NCBI GenBank assembly: GCA_002256595.1
Contig: NOLC01000202.1
Span: 1-9,940, forward strand
Source of the DNA: Methanosaeta sp. NSP1
Lineage (GTDB): Archaea > Halobacteriota > Methanosarcinia > Methanotrichales > Methanotrichaceae
Length of the DNA stretch: 9,940 nt
Reading direction: 5' to 3'
Positions 1-4,699 of this stretch are shown piece after piece; within the stretch, counting starts at the first letter, position 1; each line of letters opens with the position of its first letter. The notes under the pieces were generated by a model. It saw only the letters and a list, made by a program, of their open reading frames with translations. It did not search any database and was not told where the DNA came from. The translations under genes and the position numbers were made by a program.

Positions 1-1
1 T

Positions 2-331
2 CTGGCCATTCTGCCTATTTTATGGCATAAGGAGATGAGAAGAGAGTGCAAAGCCTATTTCCGCGGAGGGGCTTTTCTTTTCCTGGCTCTCTTTGCCAAT
101 GAGATCTTGGATTTTCTGGGCAGGGGAGCTTTCATCTTCGCCTATGCCCAGGGCTCAGTTGCCCTGGTATCCAGCCTGGCTGCATTGCAGCCCTTCATCA
201 CCCTGCTTTATGTCATCCTGCTGGGCCGTTTCTTCCCCGGGGTCCTGGTTGAGGAGATGGACCGCAAAGCCCTGGTCATAAAGGTCGCAGCAGTCTTATT
301 GATAGTAGCTGGGGTATATTTGGTCTCTTGA
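2..331 (+). CDS. EamA/DMT-family transporter, C-terminal fragment
   Basis: The reading frame is open from base 2 to a TGA at 329-331, giving 109 visible residues, so the gene starts left of the window; the ATG at 35 is internal. The visible part has three or four hydrophobic stretches: an alanine/phenylalanine/leucine-rich helix, a helix containing FAYAQGSVALVSSLAALQP, a PFITLLYVILLGRFF helix, and a final VIKVAAVLLIVAGVYLV helix. The order small-residue helix, charged EE loop, then a last helix ending in GVYL matches the second EamA repeat of drug/metabolite-superfamily carriers, which usually have about ten helices and 280-300 residues. It would be an inner-membrane transporter. The substrate cannot be told from this piece. 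A TATA box follows at once, so it probably does not share a transcript with the next gene. Confidence 0.75.
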   Translation: MAILPILWHKEMRRECKAYFRGGAFLFLALFANEILDFLGRGAFIFAYAQGSVALVSSLAALQPFITLLYVILLGRFFPGVLVEEMDRKALVIKVAAVLLIVAGVYLVS

Positions 332-343
332 TCCTGGTTTACT

Positions 344-356
344 GATTTTATATAAT
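344..356 (+). promoter_or_regulatory. Archaeal TATA-box candidate for the YggU-TOPRIM-THEP1 operon
   Basis: The sequence GATTTTATATAAT lies in the 92-bp gap after the transporter gene. It fits the archaeal TATA consensus (TTTATATA). A start site about 25 bp downstream, near 375-380, would leave a leader of roughly 45 nt before the ATG at 424. No Shine-Dalgarno sequence is visible before that ATG. Confidence 0.5.
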
Positions 357-423
357 TGATGGTTTCTCCTATCCATCCGTCTACAGGTAAGCTTATTGCC
401 GCCGCGATACCTTAATTGGCTTA

Positions 424-774
424 ATGTCCCTTAGTGAGGCCATAAGGCCTCATCCTCAAGGCTGTGTTATCTCTTTTGAGATAGTTCCCGGCTCCAGCCG
501 GCTGGCGGTTCCATCAGGCTACAATCCCTGGAGGCACTCTATTGAAGCCCGACTTACCGAGGAGCCCATAAAAGGAAGGGCCAATCGGCAGCTTATAGAG
601 GAGCTGGCCAGGACCCTAGGAATATCCGAGCAGAAGATTGAGGTCATGAGCGGCCAGAAGAGCTCAAAGAAGACCATTCTGGTCAAGGGCATCATAAGAG
701 ATGAAGTGTTCAAGGTTCTGGCAAAGAAGCTCGAAATGCAAAGGAGCCAGGCTTTAAAGGATAAAGAAGGATGA
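424..774 (+). CDS. DUF167 / UPF0235 (YggU-family) protein
   Basis: This 116-residue protein matches the DUF167/YggU family, small single-domain proteins of unknown biochemical role found in all three domains of life. Recognisable landmarks are an N-terminal beta strand ending in VPGSSRLAVPSGYNPWR (residues 21-37), the family signature EPIKGRANRQLIEEL (47-61, the usual P-x-x-G-x-A-N core), and SGQKSSKKTILVKG (76-89, the usual SG-x-x-S-x-x-K-x-x-x-x-x-G block). The ATG at 424 has no clear Shine-Dalgarno, but the MSLSEAIRP opening resembles what I recall of methanogen homologues, so I keep it. About 25 lysine/arginine-rich residues extend past the domain. The stop overlaps the next start (ATGA at 771-774), which implies translational coupling. 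Family assignment is strong; function is unknown. Confidence 0.85.
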   Translation: MSLSEAIRPHPQGCVISFEIVPGSSRLAVPSGYNPWRHSIEARLTEEPIKGRANRQLIEELARTLGISEQKIEVMSGQKSSKKTILVKGIIRDEVFKVLAKKLEMQRSQALKDKEG

Positions 775-1202
775 TTGGCGGGAGAGACAACCAGGAGAGC
801 CGTCCCAAGAGGACTTATGATCTGGAGGCGCTGGAGGAGCTGATCGCTTCTCTTCTTGAGGCCTCCGGCCAGGGTGCGGCGGTGATAGTCGAGGGCAGGC
901 GGGACCTTTTAGCCCTGCGCTCTCTGGGTCTCTGCGGTCCGGTGATCATGGCCTCTCGCCTGTCGGCCCTGGATGTGGCTGAGGATGCCGCCAGGAATTA
1001 TTCCCAGGTCATATTGCTCACGGACTGGGACGATAAGGGCGACGAGATGTGCCAGACCATAGGGCGCCATTTGCGTTCCGTCGGCATTCGGCCAGACGGC
1101 CTGATCAGAAGCCGGCTCAAAAGTCTGGTCAAGAAGGAGATCAAGGACGTGGAGAGCCTGGGCCGTTACATGGAGAGGATGAGGGAGCTATATGGCCCTT
1201 AG
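771..1202 (+). CDS. Small TOPRIM-domain protein (UPF0292-like)
   Basis: This 143-residue protein is essentially one TOPRIM domain, the metal-binding fold shared by topoisomerases, DnaG primases, OLD nucleases and RNase M5. The conserved glutamate is in VIVEGRRD (E41), and the acidic pair is in ILLTDWDDKGDE (D85 and D87, the DxD motif). The rest is a helical N-terminus and a basic C-terminal segment (residues 113-126) that could touch nucleic acid. The size and the absence of other domains fit the archaeal UPF0292 / small primase-like proteins grouped with RNase M5, whose activity is not settled. I infer a magnesium-dependent nucleic-acid enzyme or binder and do not assign a substrate. It starts within the stop of the YggU gene (ATGA), with AAAGG ten bases upstream, and overlaps the following NTPase gene by 11 nt. 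Confidence 0.8.
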   Translation: MIGGRDNQESRPKRTYDLEALEELIASLLEASGQGAAVIVEGRRDLLALRSLGLCGPVIMASRLSALDVAEDAARNYSQVILLTDWDDKGDEMCQTIGRHLRSVGIRPDGLIRSRLKSLVKKEIKDVESLGRYMERMRELYGP

Positions 1203-1710
1203 GATAGCAGTAACCGGATCTCCCGGCGTGGGCAAGTCCACCCTGGTGGCAAAGGTGGCAGAGGCTTCTGGTCTTAAGGTGGGGGGCGTCCTGGCCCGCG
1301 AGAGGCGCTATAAGGACAGGCGCATCGGATTTGAGCTGCTCGACCTTTCCAGCGGGGCGATAGGGATTTTAGCAGATGAGACCGGCAGCGGGCCGCAGCT
1401 TGGCAAATACCGGGTCCATCCCGAGGACCTGGAGGGGGTGGGAGCCCGAGCTATTGAAGCCGCCCTGAAATGCGATCTGATCGTGGTGGACGAGGTGGGC
1501 CCCATGGAGCTGACCAGCCATAGGTTTGTCTCAGCGGTGGAGATGGCCATAGCCTCCTCCAAGCCCATGCTGGTGGTGCTGCATGAGTGGTCCAACCACC
1601 GTCTGGCAAAGAAGATCCGCAGCACATTCAGGGTTATAACTGTAACCAGGGAAAACAGAGAGATCGTAGCCCAGGAGATCGCCGCCTCCCTATCCCGCCT
1701 AGAGACCTAA
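1192..1710 (+). CDS. THEP1-type nucleoside-triphosphatase
   Basis: This 172-residue P-loop protein matches the THEP1 family (NTPCR in humans), which hydrolyses ATP, GTP and other NTPs to NDPs in vitro and has no settled physiological role. The Walker A motif is GSPGVGKST at residues 9-17. The Walker B region is LIVVDEVGPMEL at 96-107, with D100 and E101 followed by the family-typical GPMEL. The family also shows a GF-x-L-x-D-L-x-x-G segment (here 46-55) and a GKYRV strand (71-75), both present. Length matches the usual 170-190 residues. The ATG at 1192 is preceded by GAGGGAG about 5 nt upstream, a good Shine-Dalgarno, and lies inside the TOPRIM gene. The last 12 nt overlap the convergent TPR gene. 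Confidence 0.9.
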   Translation: MALRIAVTGSPGVGKSTLVAKVAEASGLKVGGVLARERRYKDRRIGFELLDLSSGAIGILADETGSGPQLGKYRVHPEDLEGVGARAIEAALKCDLIVVDEVGPMELTSHRFVSAVEMAIASSKPMLVVLHEWSNHRLAKKIRSTFRVITVTRENREIVAQEIAASLSRLET

Positions 1711-2454
1711 TTCCCTGGCTCTGGACAGAGCCTCTTCCGCTTCCCTATCGCGATGCAGTGCTCTGTAGGCCAGGCCTAAATTCTTCCAGGCGGTGGCATA
1801 GAGGGGCTCTATCTCTATGGCCTTTTGAAAGCAGCGCACAGCATCCTCATGACGGGACAAGATCCCCAAAGCCACCCCCTTGTTGTTCCAGGGATAGATA
1901 TCGAATGGATCTATCATCAGCGCCTCATCGTAGCTCTCAATGGCATCCTCGTGCCGGTTGAGATTGTCCAGGGCAGCACCCCGATTGTTCCAAGCCCTTC
2001 TGCCATCTGCTCCCATGGGGCAGAGTTCAATGGCCCGGGCGTAGCTCTCGATAGCCCGCTCGTACTGCCCTATACGGTGCAATGCAAAGCCTCTTAAAAT
2101 CCAGGTCCGGGCATTATTGGGATCGATAGCAAGGGCTTTTTCGCAGGAGGACACTGCTTGTGCAGACCTATCCATCTGGCTGCAGCAAAATGCATGAGCC
2201 CTCCAGGCATCGGGATTCCTGGTGTCGATCTGGAGAGCTCTTTCCAGAGAGGCCACTGCCTCTTTATGTCTTCCCAGCCTGCGCAGAGATAGTCCCTTTT
2301 TAAAGAAGATGGAGAAGCTATTTGCTCCTCTTCTCTCCGCCCTCTCCCAGGCATCTAAAGCCGACTCAAAATCTCCTTGGGCATAAAGGGCATCTGCCAT
2401 GATCAAATCCTCATCCCTATTCTCTTCACTCATTTTGTCATCCATATCAGCCAT
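1699..2454 (-). CDS. Tetratricopeptide-repeat (TPR) protein
   Basis: This 251-residue protein is built almost wholly of TPR units, the 34-residue helix-turn-helix repeats that form a superhelical protein-binding scaffold. About seven can be placed: near residues 16-45, 47-81, 82-115, 116-153, 154-187, 188-221 and 222-251. Typical repeat endings such as EKALAIDPNN, ARAIELCPMG, DEALMIDPFD and QKAIEIEPLY mark the spacing. There is no signal peptide or membrane segment, so it should be cytoplasmic. The partner is unknown; TPR proteins of this kind are abundant in methanogens. The start is uncertain: the ATG at 2454 lacks a clear Shine-Dalgarno, and ATGs at 2445 and 2433 are alternatives that remove only acidic residues. 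The 3' end overlaps the convergent NTPase gene. Confidence 0.88.
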   Translation of the reverse strand: MADMDDKMSEENRDEDLIMADALYAQGDFESALDAWERAERRGANSFSIFFKKGLSLRRLGRHKEAVASLERALQIDTRNPDAWRAHAFCCSQMDRSAQAVSSCEKALAIDPNNARTWILRGFALHRIGQYERAIESYARAIELCPMGADGRRAWNNRGAALDNLNRHEDAIESYDEALMIDPFDIYPWNNKGVALGILSRHEDAVRCFQKAIEIEPLYATAWKNLGLAYRALHRDREAEEALSRARELGL

Positions 2455-2561
2455 GGGACCACAATCTCTTTACTTTGAGGCTTATTTGAGCGCTAGCTTA
2501 AACTCATGGCGGCGTAAATGGGATCTGCAGTGCAAGCTAAATTAAGCATCGGCTCATATAG

Positions 2562-2593
2562 TAAAGTATATATTATACGCATTGCTAAAGTAT
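2562..2593 (+). repeat. Direct repeat TAAAGTAT pair bracketing the TATA element
   Basis: The octamer TAAAGTAT occurs at 2562-2569 and again at 2586-2593, 24 bp start to start, a little over two helical turns. One copy overlaps the TATA box and the other lies just before the predicted start site, where a repressor dimer could block initiation. The repeat is seen; its role as an operator is inference, and eight AT-rich bases could repeat by chance. Confidence 0.35.
2565..2578. promoter_or_regulatory. TATA box in the divergent TPR / winged-helix promoter region
   Basis: AGTATATATTATAC is a strong archaeal TATA element and reads well on both strands. On the plus strand it puts a start near 2597, about 30 nt before the ATG at 2628, which has AGGAAGGGG at 2615-2623 as Shine-Dalgarno. 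On the minus strand it could serve the TPR gene with a leader of roughly 90 nt. The 173-bp gap (2455-2627) holds no other gene. Confidence 0.6.
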
Positions 2594-2627
2594 TGGCAAG
2601 GGTTAAAAGTAGCTAGGAAGGGGTACG

Positions 2628-2933
2628 ATGAACCCACAGCGGTCTGAGATATTTGGCCGGATGGTCAGTTTTCTCCATCTGGATTCAGATGGTCTGCGTC
2701 GAACGGTCCTGGAGTCGATGCTTGAGGCTAGAGAGTTTACGGTGGCTTCTCTTCATGAAATAGTGAGCAGGCGGCTGGAGGTTTCCAAGAAAACCATTGC
2801 TTCTATGATAGGCTATATCTGTTCGCGACTGGGGATATTGCATGTCACCAAAAAGTCCTATCGTCTGCCCACGAGCTACATACTAAGAGAAGAGTATGCA
2901 GATATGGCCAGAGCCGTGCTGGCTGGCCTATGA
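2628..2933 (+). CDS. Small winged-helix-like protein (DUF2551-like)
   Basis: This 101-residue protein has the look of an archaeal winged-helix domain. A helical segment at residues 5-33 leads into a probable helix-turn-helix, FTVASLHEIVSRRLEVSKKT at 37-56 and then IASMIGYICSRLGIL at 57-71. A short basic strand (HVTKKSYRL, 72-80) may be the wing, followed by a C-terminal helix. The SRLGIL segment and overall size recall the DUF2551 family of methanogens; this is from memory and tentative. The start is supported by AGGAAGGGG at 2615-2623 and a TATA box upstream. The stop overlaps the next start (ATGA at 2930-2933), so the two small proteins are probably made together and may work as a pair. A DNA-binding role is inferred from fold appearance only. 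Confidence 0.7.
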   Translation: MNPQRSEIFGRMVSFLHLDSDGLRRTVLESMLEAREFTVASLHEIVSRRLEVSKKTIASMIGYICSRLGILHVTKKSYRLPTSYILREEYADMARAVLAGL

Positions 2934-3331
2934 CCAATGTAAAATCCGCTCCGCGGACAGCCACAACCATCAAGGTCCGATCTAAATCGGAATTCGCAAT
3001 TAGCAGATCCAGGGATCCATACCATGAGCTTTTGCTCCGTCTTTTTCAGGAGGAGGCCACAGCAGATCGGGGTGGAAAATTTCTCTCTCTGGTAGAGGAG
3101 AGGCAGAAAAGCGGTCAGCCTTTGAGAGTCCAGGAGTGGGAAGAACTGCTCAAAGAGTTGAACGTCAGCCGTTCAGCTTTCTACGCCATGAGAAACAAGC
3201 TGCTGGGAGCCGGCCTGATCACAAACAAAGGCGGAGAGTACCGCCTCTCCGGGATGTTCAGCCGCGATCTCATGGACATGGCTCGATGGTGGTGGACAGC
3301 GGTGCTGGGAAACGAGCTGGAGAACCTATAG
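2930..3331 (+). CDS. Winged-helix-like protein, second gene of the pair
   Basis: This 133-residue protein has a basic, probably disordered N-terminus (residues 1-30), a helix DPYHELLLRLFQEEA (29-43), and then a likely winged helix at 65-106. In that domain LRVQEWEELLKELNVS is followed by the recognition-type helix RSAFYAMRNKLLGAGLI and a glycine-turn wing NKGGEYRLS. The C-terminus holds a striking tryptophan cluster, MARWWWTAVLGNELENL (117-133), which could form a hydrophobic contact surface. I cannot name the family with confidence. It begins inside the stop codon of the preceding winged-helix gene, and its last six bases overlap the convergent TFE gene. A transcription-related role is inferred from fold and neighbours. 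It is not an obvious known regulator family such as Lrp or MarR. Confidence 0.75.
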   Translation: MTNVKSAPRTATTIKVRSKSEFAISRSRDPYHELLLRLFQEEATADRGGKFLSLVEERQKSGQPLRVQEWEELLKELNVSRSAFYAMRNKLLGAGLITNKGGEYRLSGMFSRDLMDMARWWWTAVLGNELENL

Positions 3332-3823
3332 ACAGGATCTCAATTCCTTCATCTGTCTTTCTATGGTGTCCACCACTTTGGCATTCTCCATAAATTCCAG
3401 GCTTCCCTGACAGAAGGGGCAGACGAAGTTGGCCTCGCTGGCCTCATCGAAGATGAATCTGGCACAGCCCTCGGTGCAGGCATAAAAGATGTTCTCCCTT
3501 TCGTAGACCAGCCTTTCATCCAATTTTCGGAGCAGCCTTTTGGCCTCCGACTCCAGCGCCTTTTCAAAATTATCTGAGCATAGCTGCCATAGATAGGTGA
3601 GCCAGCCTGAATCTGGATCTCTCTTTCGGCGGTAAATCGCCAGCCTATGTTCATAAAGCAGGTACAGAGTGCGTCTTACGGTATTGAGGCTGATTCCCGT
3701 CAACTCGGCCAGCTTTTCATCGGTTATCTCCTCATCCGGTATGCATTCCACAATCCTTAAGCCTTCTTCTCCCACCAGCTTGTTTAAATACGCTCTGTGA
3801 ATGGACTCTTCAATGACCGTCAA
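3326..3823 (-). CDS. tfe: Transcription initiation factor TFE (alpha subunit)
   Basis: TFE is the archaeal counterpart of the N-terminal half of eukaryotic TFIIE-alpha. It binds RNA polymerase near the clamp and stalk and helps open the promoter. This 165-residue protein has the full layout: an N-terminal winged helix (about residues 8-80, with DEKLAELTGISLNTVRRTLYLL typical of the TFE wHTH), a charged helical linker (83-110, ending KLDERLVYERENIFY), and a C-terminal zinc ribbon with C116, C120, C135 and C138 (CTEGC and CPFC). The first cysteine pair is spaced C-x3-C. The start appears to be TTG at 3823, supported by AGGTGG at 3828-3833 four bases upstream and the absence of an in-frame ATG nearby. 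The 3' end overlaps the convergent winged-helix gene by 6 nt. Confidence 0.92.
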   Translation of the reverse strand: MTVIEESIHRAYLNKLVGEEGLRIVECIPDEEITDEKLAELTGISLNTVRRTLYLLYEHRLAIYRRKRDPDSGWLTYLWQLCSDNFEKALESEAKRLLRKLDERLVYERENIFYACTEGCARFIFDEASEANFVCPFCQGSLEFMENAKVVDTIERQMKELRSCL

Positions 3824-3836
3824 TGAACCACCTGAA

Positions 3837-3884
3837 TTATGGGCTGCAAATCCTGGCTGTTGCCCTTCTAGAGCTTAATGCCAT
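3837..3884 (-). other. Possible 15-codon leader ORF upstream of tfe
   Basis: On the minus strand AAGGTGG is followed six bases later by ATG, opening the reading frame MALSSRRATARICSP, which ends in TAA at 3837-3839, 13 nt before the tfe TTG. The ribosome-binding site is as good as that of tfe itself. It would be in the mRNA only if the distal promoter is used. Short frames like this also arise by chance, so this is a weak call. Confidence 0.2.
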
Positions 3885-3895
3885 CTGCCACCTTC

Positions 3896-3903
3896 TTTAT
3901 AAA
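3896..3903 (-). promoter_or_regulatory. TATA-box candidate for tfe
   Basis: TTTATAAA lies about 73 bp upstream of the TTG start and would place transcription initiation near 3873, leaving a leader of about 50 nt. A second candidate, CATATTATAG (minus strand, about 3954-3963), would start transcription near 3930 and give a leader of about 105 nt. I cannot decide between them, and both may be used. Confidence 0.4.
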
Positions 3904-3994
3904 CACACCGCCTGCTCTATTTCCTCAAGCCGGCGATATTCTTTCGCCCTTGTACTATAATATGGGTTTTCTTCTATTTATCCCCATCGTGAAG

Positions 3995-4120
3995 TCATTC
4001 CCGGACAGGCATGCTGCCATCCCGGAAGGCCGGGCCTAGAAGAGCAGATGCAAATTCAGCGTCAAAGCTATGGCATATTATCCTGGCATAAGCCCCGATC
4101 TCATTAATAAAAGTTCTCAA
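3995..4120 (-). CDS. Candidate small protein or gene remnant (41 residues)
   Basis: A minus-strand frame from a TTG at 4120 to a TGA at 3995-3997 encodes 41 residues, opening MRTFINEIGAYARIICHSFD and closing LLGPAFRDGSMPVRE. The residue mix is balanced and protein-like rather than the skewed mix of most shadow frames, and it lies in DNA not used by another gene. The start is doubtful: AAGGAG at 4135-4140 is 14 bases from the TTG, too far, but 8 bases from an in-frame ATT at 4126. It may instead be the remnant of a longer gene. The same DNA carries the T-run that I read as a terminator for the upstream regulator, which argues against it. I recognise no family. Confidence 0.25.
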   Translation of the reverse strand: MRTFINEIGAYARIICHSFDAEFASALLGPAFRDGSMPVRE

Positions 4121-4126
4121 AAAAAT
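4107..4126 (-). terminator. T-run terminator after the winged-helix regulator gene
   Basis: On the minus strand, about 40-60 bases past the regulator stop, a T7 run (4119-4125) is followed by a second T-rich stretch (about 4107-4112). Archaeal RNA polymerase terminates at such U-tracts without needing a hairpin, and I see no strong hairpin here. Confidence 0.45.
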
Positions 4127-4166
4127 TATATTATCTCCTTTGCCGGGACGCCCACCCTCTTGATCA

Positions 4167-4556
4167 TCAGTTGGAGCCAGTCTCGCCCAGGAGGGCTTTG
4201 AGCTTCTGTATGGACTGCATGGCCTGGGTGGCTTCCTTGAGCTTTTCCTGCTCATAGAAGGCAAGTATCTCTTCAATAGGCGCCTTGAGTCGGTATACCT
4301 TCATGGGACGTCCAGTCCCATCGCTCTTGCTCATCCTCTCCTCTACCCAGTTATTTTTCCTGAGGGTGCGCAAAGCAATGCTCACCTCTGGCTGGCGCAG
4401 GTCTGATCCCCTCTCTATTTCCCGCGAAGTGGCCTCATTTCCGCTGGCCAGATAGGCGATCATATTGGAGACCTTCCTTGGCACCCCTAGGCTCTTTAAA
4501 GTCTCCACTACCTCTATATCTTTTTCGTCAAATCTCATTACGAATGATTCCTTCAT
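4167..4556 (-). CDS. Winged-helix transcriptional regulator (ArsR/TrmB-like)
   Basis: This is a 129-residue DNA-binding protein of a type common in methanogens. Residues 10-34 form helices leading into the winged helix: VPRKVSNMIAYLAS, then SREIERGSDL, the recognition helix RQPEVSIALRTLRKNNW (54-70), and a wing with GRPMKVYRL (82-90). Residues 93-122 form a charged, probably coiled-coil dimerisation helix. The frame runs upstream to 4673, but I place the start at 4556 because AAGGAG lies 9 nt upstream and the longer N-terminus would be translated from an AT-rich promoter with a TATA box. Its regulon is unknown. It has its own promoter between the AIR-synthase-like gene and itself, so it is likely a separate transcription unit. 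The family is assigned by fold, and ArsR versus TrmB membership is open. Confidence 0.85.
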   Translation of the reverse strand: MKESFVMRFDEKDIEVVETLKSLGVPRKVSNMIAYLASGNEATSREIERGSDLRQPEVSIALRTLRKNNWVEERMSKSDGTGRPMKVYRLKAPIEEILAFYEQEKLKEATQAMQSIQKLKALLGETGSN

Positions 4557-4606
4557 TGCTATCTTCTCCTTATTTTTGATCCCTTGCAATAATTGAAGCA
4601 CCTTAT

Positions 4607-4616
4607 GATATAAATA
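4607..4616 (-). promoter_or_regulatory. TATA box of the winged-helix regulator gene
   Basis: TATTTATATC on the minus strand is preceded by the purine-rich GAAATAAAC, as expected for a BRE. It predicts a start near 4585 and a leader of about 30 nt containing the AAGGAG ribosome-binding site. Confidence 0.6.
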
Positions 4617-4629
4617 GTTTATTTCTGTC

Positions 4630-4641
4630 AAAAAATTTTTT
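4630..4641. repeat. 12-bp A6T6 palindrome upstream of the regulator promoter
   Basis: AAAAAATTTTTT is a perfect inverted repeat 13 bp upstream of the TATA box. It could be an operator for the regulator itself or simply an intrinsically bent A-tract. The sequence is certain; the role is a guess. Confidence 0.4.
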
Positions 4642-4671
4642 ACTATTATTACTACAATCGTCCAGGCAAGC

Positions 4672-4699
4672 AAAAAAAGATAACTTTGTAAAAATTTTG
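4672..4699 (-). terminator. T-run terminator after the mutS-mutL-AIRS-like operon
   Basis: Just past the TAG at 4700-4702 the minus strand has a T5 run (4690-4694) and then a T7 run (4672-4678). Paired U-tracts like this are typical archaeal terminators, and the regulator promoter begins directly after them. Confidence 0.5.

Larger units (their letters stand above)
3824..4166. other. 343-bp gap between tfe and the winged-helix regulator
   Basis: This is the only stretch over 300 bases without a firmly supported gene. It holds two TATA candidates for tfe, a possible leader ORF, a possible 41-codon minus-strand reading frame (3995-4120), and a T-run terminator for the upstream regulator (T7 at 4119-4125 on the minus strand). 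I find no tRNA-like cloverleaf and no obvious riboswitch fold by eye. Confidence 0.6.

Noticed and set aside
35..331. Complete 98-residue gene starting at ATG 35
   Set aside because: The frame is open to the left edge and the upstream codons also encode hydrophobic residues, so this is an internal methionine of a longer transporter.
1587..1961. Plus-strand 124-codon frame across the NTPase/TPR junction
   Set aside because: Proline/serine/arginine-rich shadow of two real genes.
4121..4276. N-terminal part of the 93-codon minus-strand frame ending at 3995
   Set aside because: It lies in another frame of the regulator gene and is low-complexity serine/proline/arginine; only the part after 4126 is kept as a weak candidate.
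4557..4673. Longer N-terminus for the winged-helix regulator starting at 4673
   Set aside because: The extra 39 residues would come from AT-rich DNA holding the TATA box, and the ATG at 4556 has a good AAGGAG.
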